Positions 14,150-22,902 of a stretch of DNA of 64,000 bases are shown here, piece after piece. The position numbers and the translations under genes are program-made. Location of the stretch: positions 1 to 64,000 of the forward strand of contig DAOTVC010000153.1 of the NCBI GenBank assembly GCA_034437215.1, in the 5' to 3' direction. How positions within the stretch are numbered: the stretch's first letter is position 1; every line of letters begins with the position of its first letter. This DNA comes from DAOTVC01 sp034437215. Lineage in GTDB: Bacteria; Chloroflexota; Anaerolineae; B4-G1; SLSP01. The notes beneath the pieces are model-generated. The model was not told where the DNA came from and made no database searches. It saw only the letters and a list, made by a program, of their open reading frames with translations.

Positions 14150-14794
14150 ATGGCAGGTAGGATCACCGCATTGGAGCCGCAGAAACGTTCGCGGAGGCGG
14201 TACAACGTCTACCTGGATGGAGAATTTGCTTTTGGTTTGGCAGAAACGGAAGCTGCGCGCCTCGCTATAGGCGACTGGCTCTCGGACGAAGCGATCGCTG
14301 CCTTAAAAGAGGCCGACGACGTGGAGAGAGCCCGCGAGAAGGCGCTGAATTATCTTTCGTATCGACCCCGTAGCGCGACTGAAGTGGAGCGCTACCTGAA
14401 GGACAAAGAGTTCTCCGACCGGGTAATTGAGGACGTGATCGAACGTTTGCGACGTGTCGAGCTGGTGGATGATAGGGAGTTTGCACGTTTCTGGGTGGAG
14501 AGTCGGACCCGCTTTCGACAGCGGGGACGACGCGCCCTGGTGGTCGAGCTGCGTCAGAAAGGCGTGGCCCACCGGGTTATCGAGGCGGTCCTCGAGGAGT
14601 ACGACGAGGGCGCGGCGCTCGAGAAATTGGCCCAGGAGCAGGCACGACGGCTTGCGCACTTACCCCCCGAGAAGTTTCGCCAACGGCTGACCCAGCGGTT
14701 GGCGCGCCGTGGTTTCCCCTACGACCTGATTCGCGACGTCGTCGCACGCTACGCCTCTCCTCACTTCAACCCCCAAGAAAGCGAGGAAGTGTAA
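14150..14794 (+). CDS. recX: Regulatory protein RecX
   Basis: A 214-residue RecX, which binds and restrains RecA filaments. It shows the three-helix repeats typical of the family: ALNYLSYRPRSATEVERYLKD, then VIERLRRVELVDDREFARFWVESR, then ALVVELRQKGVAHRVIEAVL, with a further repeat near the C-terminus (RLTQRLARRGFPYDLIRDVV). The N-terminal ~50 residues carry a basic wing (RSRRRYNVYLDGEFAF). ATG 14150 follows GGAGAGG. A TTG four codons upstream is less likely. The neighbour is RNase Y, with the stop only 1 bp from its start, as in several Chloroflexota. RecA itself is not in the window. Confidence 0.92.
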   Translation: MAGRITALEPQKRSRRRYNVYLDGEFAFGLAETEAARLAIGDWLSDEAIAALKEADDVERAREKALNYLSYRPRSATEVERYLKDKEFSDRVIEDVIERLRRVELVDDREFARFWVESRTRFRQRGRRALVVELRQKGVAHRVIEAVLEEYDEGAALEKLAQEQARRLAHLPPEKFRQRLTQRLARRGFPYDLIRDVVARYASPHFNPQESEEV

Positions 14795-14795
14795 G

Positions 14796-16325
14796 ATGAA
14801 CTGGGTAGCCGTTGTGATTGCCGCCCTCGTCGGGCTGGCGATAGGTGCTGCAGTGGGGTACATCGTACGCCAGGGACAGTACCAACAGCAGATGGGTGAC
14901 CTGGAGGCGATGAAGAAGCGCCTCCTGGAAGAGGCCGAGAAGCAGGCTCGCGACATCATTCTCACGGCCCGGGATCAGGCGCACGCCATGCGCGTCGAGG
15001 CCGAGGAGGAGCTGGAGAGCCGGCGGGAGCAGCTGCGCCGCGAGGAGGAGCGGGTGCAGAGTGGACGCGATAAGCTCGATCAGCGTCAGGAGCGGCTGGA
15101 GAAGCGGGAACAGAACCTGAACAAACGGCAGAGCACGCTAGATCGCCGCTGGAATGAGCTGGAGAAGATGGAGGCCGAACGCCGGGAGGAGCTGGAGCGC
15201 ATTGCGAACCTCTCCGGCGATGACGCGCGCGAACTCCTCTTGGAGCGGGTGGCCGAGGAGTCCCGTCAGGACATGGCACGGGTCATCCGTGAGGAGGAGC
15301 TCCGGGCCGAGGAAGAGGCGGACCGCCGGGCCCGCAAGATCATCACCATCGCCATTCAGCGAATGGCGAGCGAGCAGGTGGCGGAGCTGACGACGAAGTC
15401 CGTGGAGATTCCCTCTGATGAGTTGAAGGGGCGCATTATCGGGCGCGGTGGGCGGAATATCCGCGTCTTTGAGCAGAAGGCCGGGGTCGACGTCATCGTG
15501 GACGACACCCCGGAGATGATCACCATCTCCTCCTTCGATCCGGTGCGCCGGGAGGTTGCCTCCCGCGCCATGCACCGGCTCGTCTCCGACGGACGCATTC
15601 ACCCCGCGCGGATTGAGAAGATTCTGGAGAAGGCGGAGCGGGAGGTCGAGGAGGTGATCAAGGAGGAGGGTGAGCGGGCCGTCTACGAGACCGAGGTGCC
15701 CGGCCTCCACCCCGAGCTGATCAAGCTGCTGGGACGCCTCTACTTCCGCACCAGCTACGGGCAGAACCAGCTGGCTCACACCATCGAGGTTGCCAAGCTC
15801 TCCAGTCTCTTGGCTGCGGAGCTGGGTGCCGACGAGAAGGTGGCACGCATGGGCGGTCTGCTTCACGATATCGGCAAGGCGGTGGACTTCGAGATCGAGG
15901 GGACCCACGCTCTTATCGGCGCCGACTTGGCCCGCCGGTATGGGGTCCCCCAGGAAGTCGTCAACTGCATCGAGGGGCACCACCACGAGGTGGAGCAGCA
16001 GACTATCGAGTCGGTGGTCGTCGAGTCCGCCGACGCCATCTCCAGCGCGCGCCCTGGGGCGCGGCGGGAGAGTCTCGAGCACTACATCAAGCGCATCCGC
16101 ACGCTGGAGGAGATCTCCAAGTCCTTCCAGGGGGTTGAGGAGGCCTACGCCATCCAGGCCGGGCGGGAGGTGCGCATTATCGTCAAGCCCGGAGACGTGG
16201 ACGATCTGGCAGCGCTGCGCCTCTCGCGCGACGTGGCCCGGCAGATCGAGGATACGATGCAGTATCCGGGTCAGATCAAGGTGACGGTCATTCGCGAGAC
16301 ACGCGCTGTCGAGTACGCCAAGTAG
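14796..16325 (+). CDS. rny: Ribonuclease Y
   Basis: A 509-residue membrane-bound endoribonuclease that starts mRNA decay. An N-terminal membrane helix (residues ~3-24) is followed by a long charged coiled coil (~30-190). Next come a KH RNA-binding domain with GRIIGRGGRNIR and an HD catalytic domain with GGLLHDIGKAVD and GHHHEVE. The C-terminal SFQGVEEAYAIQAGREVRIIV is a family hallmark. It starts 1 bp after recX, with GAGGAAG inside the recX end, so the pair is co-translated. The length is the usual one for the family. Confidence 0.97.
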   Translation: MNWVAVVIAALVGLAIGAAVGYIVRQGQYQQQMGDLEAMKKRLLEEAEKQARDIILTARDQAHAMRVEAEEELESRREQLRREEERVQSGRDKLDQRQERLEKREQNLNKRQSTLDRRWNELEKMEAERREELERIANLSGDDARELLLERVAEESRQDMARVIREEELRAEEEADRRARKIITIAIQRMASEQVAELTTKSVEIPSDELKGRIIGRGGRNIRVFEQKAGVDVIVDDTPEMITISSFDPVRREVASRAMHRLVSDGRIHPARIEKILEKAEREVEEVIKEEGERAVYETEVPGLHPELIKLLGRLYFRTSYGQNQLAHTIEVAKLSSLLAAELGADEKVARMGGLLHDIGKAVDFEIEGTHALIGADLARRYGVPQEVVNCIEGHHHEVEQQTIESVVVESADAISSARPGARRESLEHYIKRIRTLEEISKSFQGVEEAYAIQAGREVRIIVKPGDVDDLAALRLSRDVARQIEDTMQYPGQIKVTVIRETRAVEYAK

Positions 16326-16339
16326 CGCTTCAAGATCCA

Positions 16340-16373
16340 ACGGGTGCAGGGGAGAGCCTCCTGCACCCGTTTT
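16340..16373 (+). terminator. Intrinsic terminator of recX-rny
   Basis: ACGGGTGCAGG and its complement form an 11-bp stem with a 9-nt loop, followed by TTTTG, 14 bp after the rny stop. Confidence 0.85.
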
Positions 16374-16415
16374 GCGTGGAGGGGACACGGGGCCGGTCGT
16401 ATCCGTGCGGTTGGC

Positions 16416-17351
16416 CTACCCTTCTGCCAGGGGGAGCTGCCAGAGGTCGACGTAGGTCTGGTGGTCGAGGCGGAAGGCCCGGCGCAGCTCGGGTAGAGCA
16501 GCGTTGGGCAGCAGCAAGTCGATGGCGGAGAAGCCCTGGGCGGCCCCCAGGCTCTGCAGAGCGGCGACCGCCGGTGCGAGCGGAGCCTCGGGGGGCAGCC
16601 AGGCGTAAGCGTCGGCCTGGTGAGGATCGGTGAGCTGCTCCCGCAGGCCGAGCAGCGCCCGGCCCCCCTCCAGATCCACCTCCCAGACCCAGCGTCGCAG
16701 GTCGCTCCACCCCGGCAAGAAGAGGGTGGGCCAGAGGGCGATCCACCCCTGCTCCCCGCACTGGTAGCGCCCAATGCGCAGGGCGATCTCTCGAGGGCTC
16801 CCGGTGTCCCGCTCCCACCGGCGCGCCGGGGGAGGGGGGGCGCTTCCGCGGGTACTCAGCTGCAGCTCCTGCGCGCGCCTCCAGAGAGAGAAGCCCAGAC
16901 GGGCGTAGAAGGGCCCGGTGGCGTCCTCGGGCTGGGTGGTGAGGGCGGGGAGGTGCCGGGCGCGCGCCTCTCTCTTCCCCGCATCCACCAGCCTGCGTCC
17001 TAGTCCGCGACCTTGCCGGTTGGCGTGCACGTAGAGGACGGAGAGGTGGAGGGCGGCGAAGGGCTGCGGCTCTCTGTCGATGTAGTATTCGGCTTCGGCG
17101 ACCACCTCACCGGCGATCTCGGCGACGAGGGGGAGGTGGCCTTCCTGCAGGAGGGCGTTGAGGTGCACGGCGCAGGTCTCCCTGCTCATCCAGGGCCCGC
17201 CGTTTCGCCAGCGTCCGTAGAGATCCAGCGCCTCGTAGGGGACCCCCCGCCCCGTTCGCGGCTCGCGCCACCTCTCCACGGTGCTGCAGTGTATCCCTGT
17301 GACGGCCGCTACGTCGTCCAGGGTTGCGGTTCGGATCACCACGTCGTTCAT
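16416..17351 (-). CDS. GNAT-family N-acetyltransferase with C-terminal extension
   Basis: A 311-residue protein. Residues ~4-165 form a GNAT domain. Motif A reads LSVLYVHANRQGRGLGRRLVDAGK, with the acetyl-CoA loop RQGRGLG, and motif B is ATGPFYARLGFSLW. The remaining ~145 residues are less conserved, ending near FRLDHQTYVDLWQLPLAEG, and look like a second, degenerate GNAT-like half. A similar two-part protein is encoded at 54541-55524. The substrate is unknown. ATG 17351 has AGGAGGAAG directly upstream. Confidence 0.85.
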   Translation of the reverse strand: MNDVVIRTATLDDVAAVTGIHCSTVERWREPRTGRGVPYEALDLYGRWRNGGPWMSRETCAVHLNALLQEGHLPLVAEIAGEVVAEAEYYIDREPQPFAALHLSVLYVHANRQGRGLGRRLVDAGKREARARHLPALTTQPEDATGPFYARLGFSLWRRAQELQLSTRGSAPPPPARRWERDTGSPREIALRIGRYQCGEQGWIALWPTLFLPGWSDLRRWVWEVDLEGGRALLGLREQLTDPHQADAYAWLPPEAPLAPAVAALQSLGAAQGFSAIDLLLPNAALPELRRAFRLDHQTYVDLWQLPLAEG

Positions 17352-17437
17352 CTTCCTCCTAGGTCATTGCAAGGAGAGGGATGTGAGAAGTGAGAGGAGA
17401 GTAGAGGGATTGTAGGGAGGCAGGGGTTCTTTGTCAA

Positions 17438-17465
17438 TTGCTCTCGGCGCTCTTGCGATTATACT
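17438..17465 (+). promoter_or_regulatory. Promoter that makes the zincin gene leaderless
   Basis: TTGCTC (17438-17443), a 16-bp spacer and TATACT (17460-17465). The start is expected at 17472-17473, the first base of the ATG. No ribosome site exists upstream. Confidence 0.55.
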
Positions 17466-17472
17466 TCTCCTC

Positions 17473-17856
17473 ATGGAGCGTCAACAGATTACCAAGCGGG
17501 AGTTTGAGGCCTGGGTCGCGGAAGCATGGGAGCAGCTGCCGGAGCGCTTCCGCGAGCGGGTGGCCAACGTGGCCGTCGTCGTGGAGGAGTGGCCCGGACC
17601 CGAGATCTTGCGCCGCAAGGGGATCCGCAATCCGGCCGGCGTGCTGGGCTTCTACTACGGCGTACCCCTCTCACGGCGCGGTCGGGGCTACAATCTGAAG
17701 CTGCCCGACAAGATCTACCTCTACCGCCAGCCCATTCTTCTGCACGCTCGCCGCCGGGAAGCTGTGCCGGCGCTCATCGGGCGAGTTCTCCGCCATGAGA
17801 TCGCTCACTACTTCGGCATGGACGACGAACATCTGAAGCGCATCGGTGCGTACTGA
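17473..17856 (+). CDS. Small zincin-like metallopeptidase (PF06262 type)
   Basis: A 127-residue protein of the short bacterial zincin family. The zinc motif is LRHEIAHYFGMDDEHL near the C-terminus (HExxH plus a downstream acidic/His set). It also has VVVEEWPGPEIL, GVLGFYYGVPLSRRG and IYLYRQPIL, which recur in this family. It has no signal peptide and is probably cytosolic, and no substrate is known. I take ATG 17473 because the protein then starts MERQQITKREFEAW as in relatives. No Shine-Dalgarno sequence precedes it, but a -10 box lies 7 bp upstream, which fits a leaderless mRNA. A TTG at 17431 is possible but less likely. Confidence 0.85.
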   Translation: MERQQITKREFEAWVAEAWEQLPERFRERVANVAVVVEEWPGPEILRRKGIRNPAGVLGFYYGVPLSRRGRGYNLKLPDKIYLYRQPILLHARRREAVPALIGRVLRHEIAHYFGMDDEHLKRIGAY

Positions 17857-17873
17857 CCCTGTGACATCTGTGC

Positions 17874-17905
17874 ACAACGGCGCCGTCCTCGGACGGCGCC
17901 GTTGT
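17874..17905. terminator. Bidirectional hairpin between the zincin gene and glgP
   Basis: A perfect 15-bp stem (ACAACGGCGCCGTCC and its complement) with a 2-nt centre between convergent genes. The tail toward the right is TGTTC. Confidence 0.75.
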
Positions 17906-17940
17906 TGTTCGCGGTTGAGTTGACACCGGTACCCTCGCGG

Positions 17941-20109
17941 TTACTCCTCCTCACGCAGTTCGAGGACCCCGCGGAGCGTCGGTACGTAGTATTCTTCCGT
18001 GTACTCCTTGACCATCCGGCGGGTGGAGAAGGCCGGTCCTACGGTGCGGATGGACTCCCTCATCATCTGAACCCAGCCACGCGGGATGCCGTCACGGTCA
18101 CGTTGGTAGTAGAGGGGGACCACCTCGTCTTCGAGGGTGCTGTAGAGGGTCTCGGCATCGGCGTTGTCCTGCTCCCACTCGGTCTCGTACTCCTGGTCGG
18201 ACTGAATGGCCCAGCCGTTGCGCCCGTTGTAGGCCTCGGCCCACCAGCCATCGAGGATGCTGAGGTTGAGGACGCCGTTGAAGCCGGCCTTCATGCCGCT
18301 CGTACCGCTGGCCTCCATGGGTTTGCGGGGGGTGTTCAGCCAGACGTCCACTCCCTGCACCAGGTAGCGGGCGATGTGCATGTCGTAGTCCTCGACGAAG
18401 GCGATGCGCCCGCCCATCTCCGGGCTGCGCGCCCAGTTGTAGATCTCCTGCAGGAGTCGCTTGCCCGGATCGTCGGCGGGATGGGCCTTGCCGGCGAAGA
18501 CGAACTGGACGGGGCGGTAGCGGTGGTGGATGAGGCGCTTGAGGCGCTCGATGTCCCGGAAGACCAGGTAGGCGCGCTTGTAGGTGGCAAAGCGCCGGGC
18601 GAAGCCGATGACCAGCGCTTCGGGGTCGAGGAAGATGCCCGAGGCCAGAAGTTGTTCGGGAGGGGTAGCGCGGGCAATGCGGTCGTCGCGCGCGCGCTCC
18701 CGCATGGTCGCGAAGAGTTTGCGCTTGAGGTAGTTGTGGGCTTCCCAGAGCTCGCTGTCGGGTACGTCGTCCATGCGCGCCCAGAGGAGCGGGTTGTCCT
18801 GGCGCTCCACGTAGTCGGGGCTGATGTAGCGGCGGTAGAGCCTGTGCATGGCCTCACCTGTCCAGGAGGGCAGGTGCACGCCGTTGGTCACGTGCCCGAT
18901 GGGCACCTCTTCGACCTCTTGTGCGGACCAGAGGGAGTGCCACATGCGGCGGGAGACCTTGCCGTGCAGCTCACTCACCCCATTGGCGCGGTCGGAGAGC
19001 CGCAGGGCGAGGGCCGTCATGTTGAAGGCGGGGCCCCCGTGACCGAGATCGTAACTGCCGAGGGCCATGAACTGATCCCGATCGATGCCCAGCTGGGGCC
19101 AGAAGCTGTTGAAGTATCTCTCCATCATGTTGAAGCTGAAGACGTCGTGCCCGGCGGGCACCGGAGTATGGGTGGTGAAGACGGTGCTCGTGCGCACGCG
19201 CTTAGCGGCTTCCTCGAAGGAGAGGCCCTTCTGCACGTGCTCCCGCAGACGCTCCAGAACGAGGAAGGCCGAGTGCCCCTCGTTGAGGTGCCAGATGTAG
19301 GGCTCGACCCCTACGGCCCGCAGAATCTGGACGCCGCCGATGCCCAGCAGAATCTCCTGCTGAATGCGCACCTCACGATCGCCGCCGTAGAGGCGGGACG
19401 TGAGCTCGCGGTCCCAGGGCGCGTTCACCTCGACGTTGGAGTCCATCAGATAGAGATGGACCCGCCCGACGAGCACCTCCCATACCCGCAGATGGATGAC
19501 CCGGTCGCCTACCTGGACCTGGATGTTGGCACAGCTGTCCTCCTCGCAGAGCACGGGGCAGAGGGCCACCTCGTTGGGAGCGAGGGCGGGATAGATCGCC
19601 TCCTGCCAACCGCTGTGATCGAGCCGTTGGCGGAAGTAGCCCTGCTGGTAGAGGAAGCCGACACCGTAGAAGGGCAGACCGAGATCACTCGCCTCCTTAT
19701 TGTGATCCCCCGCCAGGACCCCGAGCCCTCCCGAATAGATGGGCAGGGAGGTGTGGATGCCGAACTCGGCGGAGAAGTAGGCGATGGGATACTGGGTCAG
19801 TTCGGGATAGGTGCTGGGATACCAGAGATGGCCGTTCTGAATATCGCGATCGAGGGCCATCATGACGGCGTCATACTGGCGCAGGAAGGTGGGATCTTTG
19901 GCCAGCATCTCCAGCTGTTCCTGCGGCGTCTCCTGCAAGATGCGTACAGGATTGTGACGCGTGTTCTTCCACAGGGTACGATCCAGCATCTTGAAGAGGT
20001 CCCGCGCCGGACGGTGCCAGGACCACCAGAAGTTCAGCGCCAGCTCTTCGACGCGTGCGATGCGCTTCGGGATCCCCTCCCGAATATCACACTGTTCGTT
20101 GGATTCCAT
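17941..20109 (-). CDS. glgP: Alpha-glucan (glycogen/maltodextrin) phosphorylase, GT35
   Basis: A 722-residue GT35 phosphorylase that releases glucose 1-phosphate from alpha-1,4-glucans. It is the short bacterial/archaeal form. The PLP lysine is Lys607 in EASGTSGMKAGFNG. Other family blocks are AYFSAEFGIHTSLPIYSGGLGVLAGDH, WHLNEGHSAF, TTHTPVPAGHD and FARRFATYKRAYL. I place the start at ATG 20109 with AAGGAGA 9 bp upstream, rather than a GTG nine codons earlier. A membrane protein gene ends 30 bp upstream on the same strand, so they probably share a transcript. Its ribosome site matches 8 contiguous bases of the small-RNA pairing block. Confidence 0.95.
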   Translation of the reverse strand: MESNEQCDIREGIPKRIARVEELALNFWWSWHRPARDLFKMLDRTLWKNTRHNPVRILQETPQEQLEMLAKDPTFLRQYDAVMMALDRDIQNGHLWYPSTYPELTQYPIAYFSAEFGIHTSLPIYSGGLGVLAGDHNKEASDLGLPFYGVGFLYQQGYFRQRLDHSGWQEAIYPALAPNEVALCPVLCEEDSCANIQVQVGDRVIHLRVWEVLVGRVHLYLMDSNVEVNAPWDRELTSRLYGGDREVRIQQEILLGIGGVQILRAVGVEPYIWHLNEGHSAFLVLERLREHVQKGLSFEEAAKRVRTSTVFTTHTPVPAGHDVFSFNMMERYFNSFWPQLGIDRDQFMALGSYDLGHGGPAFNMTALALRLSDRANGVSELHGKVSRRMWHSLWSAQEVEEVPIGHVTNGVHLPSWTGEAMHRLYRRYISPDYVERQDNPLLWARMDDVPDSELWEAHNYLKRKLFATMRERARDDRIARATPPEQLLASGIFLDPEALVIGFARRFATYKRAYLVFRDIERLKRLIHHRYRPVQFVFAGKAHPADDPGKRLLQEIYNWARSPEMGGRIAFVEDYDMHIARYLVQGVDVWLNTPRKPMEASGTSGMKAGFNGVLNLSILDGWWAEAYNGRNGWAIQSDQEYETEWEQDNADAETLYSTLEDEVVPLYYQRDRDGIPRGWVQMMRESIRTVGPAFSTRRMVKEYTEEYYVPTLRGVLELREEE

Positions 20110-20139
20110 GTTGAAATTCTCCTTCTTAATTACCACGAA

Positions 20140-20991
20140 TTAGGGCCGGACAATGAGAACTAAAGCAAAGACGGCTAACGCCAGCGCGCCAAATTCCACC
20201 AGCATGCGCCGGCTCAGGCGGTGGAGCAGGTACTGGTACCCCAGCCCGGCTCCGACATAGAGGCCTAAGGTCAGCACAGTGGCTGCGCCCCAATGGGAGA
20301 TGGGCCAGTAACTGAGGACCCAGGCCATCTGGCTCTCGATGAGAGCGATGATTCCGGCAAAGAGCAGCACGAGTAGGGTCTCGGCTCCGCTGGTGCTCAA
20401 GAGATCGAGGGCCAACAGCGTGCTCAACAGCAGGATGACGGGACCGGTCACCAGAGCACGCTCCCGCGCCCCCATGAGCATGCCGAAAAGGACAAAGCCC
20501 AGAAGATAGTTGATGATGTTCAGGGCGGTGCGGGCGCTGGCATAACCGGGTTGTTCGAGGAAGAGGGCGCGATAGCTCAGGTGGATGAGGAGGCCCACCA
20601 CGAGCCCTGTGAGGGCGAGGCTGCCCAACCAGACGGGCCAGGACGCGGCACGGATCAGCAGCAGCGAGGTGAAGAGCGCGGCCAGGGAAGGCGTGATCAA
20701 GGAGAAGAGCAGGGGACGCTCCTGGGTACTGCCCTCCTCTTGGTGGGCGGGGTGGCTCTGCACGAGGGCATAGGTTCCCGTGGCTACCAACCCCATCAGC
20801 ATACAGGGGAGCAACCAGTTGCCGTCTAGGGTAAACCCCAGCGGCGAGCCTAAGATCTGGCGAACGCTCCAGGTGAAAGCAGGTAGTTCGACGAAACGAA
20901 AGAGAGTAGCACCGGTCAGCAAGACCGCCAGTAGAATACTCAGACGATCACGTTCCTGCGACCGTTGAGAGTTTGTTGCATGGTCCAGCAT
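20140..20991 (-). CDS. Polytopic membrane protein, DUF5656-like
   Basis: A 283-residue protein with a short polar N-terminus and about eight hydrophobic helices (for example LLAVLLTGATLF, LLPCMLMGLVATGTYAL, LGSLALTGLVVGLLIHL, LLALDLLSTSG and a C-terminal ALALAVFALVLIV). It resembles the DUF5656 family common in Chloroflexota. No catalytic motif is visible. The start is ATG 20991 because a near-perfect promoter places the transcription start exactly on its A, and no ribosome site exists. An earlier in-frame codon would lie across the promoter. It probably shares a transcript with glgP. Confidence 0.7.
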   Translation of the reverse strand: MLDHATNSQRSQERDRLSILLAVLLTGATLFRFVELPAFTWSVRQILGSPLGFTLDGNWLLPCMLMGLVATGTYALVQSHPAHQEEGSTQERPLLFSLITPSLAALFTSLLLIRAASWPVWLGSLALTGLVVGLLIHLSYRALFLEQPGYASARTALNIINYLLGFVLFGMLMGARERALVTGPVILLLSTLLALDLLSTSGAETLLVLLFAGIIALIESQMAWVLSYWPISHWGAATVLTLGLYVGAGLGYQYLLHRLSRRMLVEFGALALAVFALVLIVRP

Positions 20992-20997
20992 GCTCTG

Positions 20998-21025
20998 ATT
21001 GTAGCGGGGGACTCCCATTTGTCAA
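20998..21025 (-). promoter_or_regulatory. Promoter giving a leaderless transcript
   Basis: TTGACA (complement of 21020-21025), a 16-bp spacer and TACAAT (complement of 20998-21003). Six bases then lead straight to ATG 20991. Confidence 0.68.
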
Positions 21026-21081
21026 CTGCCTGTGGTCATTACCGGTACGACGACAGCGGGTGCCGGGTGCCGGGCAGCTGA

Positions 21082-21110
21082 TTGTAATATCGTGCGGGTC
21101 GACTTATAAT
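21082..21110 (+). promoter_or_regulatory. Promoter of the PpiC lipoprotein gene
   Basis: TTGTAA (21082-21087), a 17-bp spacer and consensus TATAAT (21105-21110). The leader of about 105 nt contains a 16-codon frame (21143-21193) preceded by GAGGAG, a possible upstream peptide of low certainty. Confidence 0.6.
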
Positions 21111-21221
21111 CAGAGAAAGTGTATTGAGGAGCTGAAAGCTACATGATTCTCCCCATGAGGAGGTACGGCTTGCAGCTCAGGCTCATCCAGTGATTGGATT
21201 CTCGTTCTTGAGGAGGACTCA

Positions 21222-22196
21222 ATGATAGAGTGGAAAACGATACCCTGGGCGCTTCTGATCCTGGCGCTGCTTCTGGGGGCCTGTGCACCTCCTACCCCGG
21301 TTCCGATGGACGATCTGCTGACGACGGAGGAGGAGCAGCCGACGGTGACGGAGGAGGTGAGCGGCGGGGAGACAGTACCGCCTACGCCTCCCGCGACCCC
21401 AGTGCCCTTGGCGGCGCTCGTCAACGGCGAGCCCCTTACCCTGCAGGAGTACGAGCGTCAGATCGCGCGTTATGAGGTCGCGATGCTGGCTGCGGGGGAG
21501 GACCCCGGCACTCCTGAAGGACAGGAGGCCCTGACCCAGGCGCGTGAGGACGTGTTGGAACAGTTGATCGAGCAGCAGCTGATCTTGCAGGCCGCAGCCG
21601 AGGCCGGTGTGACGGTCTCCGATGCCGAGGTCGAGGCCGATATCCAAGCTACGATCGATGATATTGGCGAAGAAGCGCTGAATGCGTGGCTGGCGGAAGA
21701 GGGGTTGACCCGGGAGGAGCTGCAGGAGGAGTGGCGGGCTCAGATGATCATCTCGCGTATGGTGGATCGGGTCATCTCCGAGGTGCCCCGCGAGGCCGAG
21801 CAGGTGCACGCTCGCCACATCGTCGTGAGCTCTGAGGAGGAGGCCCGACAGCTCTTGACGCAGCTCCAGGCCGGGGCCGATTTCGCGGCGCTGGCCCGGG
21901 CCTACTCCTTGGACGAATCGACTCGCGAGCGGGGGGGCGATCTCGACTACTTCCCACGCGGTCTCCTGACGGCCGCCGAGGTCGAGGAAGCGGCCTTTGC
22001 CTTGCAGCCAGGGCAGGTCAGCGACGTCATCCAGAGCCCGATAGGCTACCATATCGTCCAGGTCGTGGACCGCGTACCTTCCATGGAGGTCACCGACAGG
22101 AACCTTCAATTCCTGTGGAACCAAGCTCGAGAGCAGTGGCTAGAGTCCCTCTGGAACGAGGCACAGATCGAGAGATTTGTGGAGCCGGGATCGTAG
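21222..22196 (+). CDS. Lipoprotein peptidyl-prolyl isomerase (PpiC/PrsA/SurA type)
   Basis: A 324-residue secreted foldase. An N-terminal signal ends in the lipobox LLLGAC (Cys21), followed by a Pro/Thr-rich linker to about residue 65. A SurA-N-like helical domain starts AALVNGEPLTLQEYERQI. The parvulin domain has VHARHIVVSSEEEARQLL, FAALARAYSLDEST, GGDLDYFPRG and SPIGYHIVQV. It should assist folding of exported proteins at the outer membrane face. GAGGAGG precedes ATG 21222. The next gene, another surface protein, follows 10 bp on. Confidence 0.93.
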   Translation: MIEWKTIPWALLILALLLGACAPPTPVPMDDLLTTEEEQPTVTEEVSGGETVPPTPPATPVPLAALVNGEPLTLQEYERQIARYEVAMLAAGEDPGTPEGQEALTQAREDVLEQLIEQQLILQAAAEAGVTVSDAEVEADIQATIDDIGEEALNAWLAEEGLTREELQEEWRAQMIISRMVDRVISEVPREAEQVHARHIVVSSEEEARQLLTQLQAGADFAALARAYSLDESTRERGGDLDYFPRGLLTAAEVEEAAFALQPGQVSDVIQSPIGYHIVQVVDRVPSMEVTDRNLQFLWNQAREQWLESLWNEAQIERFVEPGS

Positions 22197-22206
22197 GAGG
22201 TTTGCC

Positions 22207-22890
22207 ATGAGGAAGCGAGAGCGCTTCTTCAACGTTCTCACCCTGATGACCCTGGTCTTGACGCTCTTGGTCGTCGTTTACTACGGTGTTGTGGCGGCCA
22301 ACCCTCAGACCCCGCTGAACCCCTTTCCACCGTCGACGGGCGTAGCCCTCTTCATCGTGCAGACGAACACGCCCACGCCTGAGGGGCTGGGGCTGCCCGC
22401 TACCTGGACACCCACGGCGACCTCGACCGCGACTCCGACGCGCGCGCCGACCTTCACCCCAACGGTGACCCGTACGCCCACCCCCTTTCCCACCCTGCAA
22501 CCGACCAGCACGCCCACCCCCCTGGTGACCCGCTCCCCCTATCCCTTCAGCTATGAGGTATCTTATGAGACGCCGTACTACGGTTGTAACTGGTCAGGAG
22601 TGGCGGGGCTGGTGCAGGACCTGGAGGGCAATCCCTTGGAGGGGTATGCCGTCCATATCTGGGGCGGTGGGTTGGATGAGGTGATCCACTCGGGGGACTA
22701 CCCGATGTACGGCGCCTCAGGCTGGGAGCAGTTCTTTAACAACCACCCCATCCAGGTGAGCGACATCTACCACGTCCAGCTGCACGACAAGAACCCGCCC
22801 CATGCGCCCGTCTCACCCGTCATCAAGCCCGAGTTTGAGGGCTACTGCTCCAGCTCCATGGCCTTTATCGTCTTTACCATGAATCATTAG
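22207..22890 (+). CDS. Membrane-anchored surface protein with Pro/Thr-rich stalk
   Basis: A 227-residue protein. It has a basic start, one membrane helix (residues ~11-32), a long Thr/Pro stalk (~55-115) and a C-terminal domain of about 110 residues. The domain begins YYGCNWSGVAGLVQDLEGNP and is probably a beta-sandwich. 'GxVxDxxGNPLxGxxV' is the style of carboxypeptidase-regulatory-like or Ig-like extracellular domains. Two cysteines (in YYGCNW and GYCSSS) could form a disulfide. ATG 22207 has AGGAGG. No function can be assigned. Its place behind the foldase suggests an exported partner. Confidence 0.7.
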   Translation: MRKRERFFNVLTLMTLVLTLLVVVYYGVVAANPQTPLNPFPPSTGVALFIVQTNTPTPEGLGLPATWTPTATSTATPTRAPTFTPTVTRTPTPFPTLQPTSTPTPLVTRSPYPFSYEVSYETPYYGCNWSGVAGLVQDLEGNPLEGYAVHIWGGGLDEVIHSGDYPMYGASGWEQFFNNHPIQVSDIYHVQLHDKNPPHAPVSPVIKPEFEGYCSSSMAFIVFTMNH

Positions 22891-22902
22891 GAGGGAGGGG
22901 GG

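Noticed and set aside
17902..20163. Long open frame antisense to glgP (753 codons)
   Set aside because: It is a shadow of GC-rich codon bias in glgP, has no family features, and the antisense partner is a full-length phosphorylase.
21143..21193. Sixteen-codon upstream frame in the PpiC leader
   Set aside because: It has a start codon and a nearby GAGGAG, but spacing is long and nothing else supports translation. It is mentioned only in the promoter entry.
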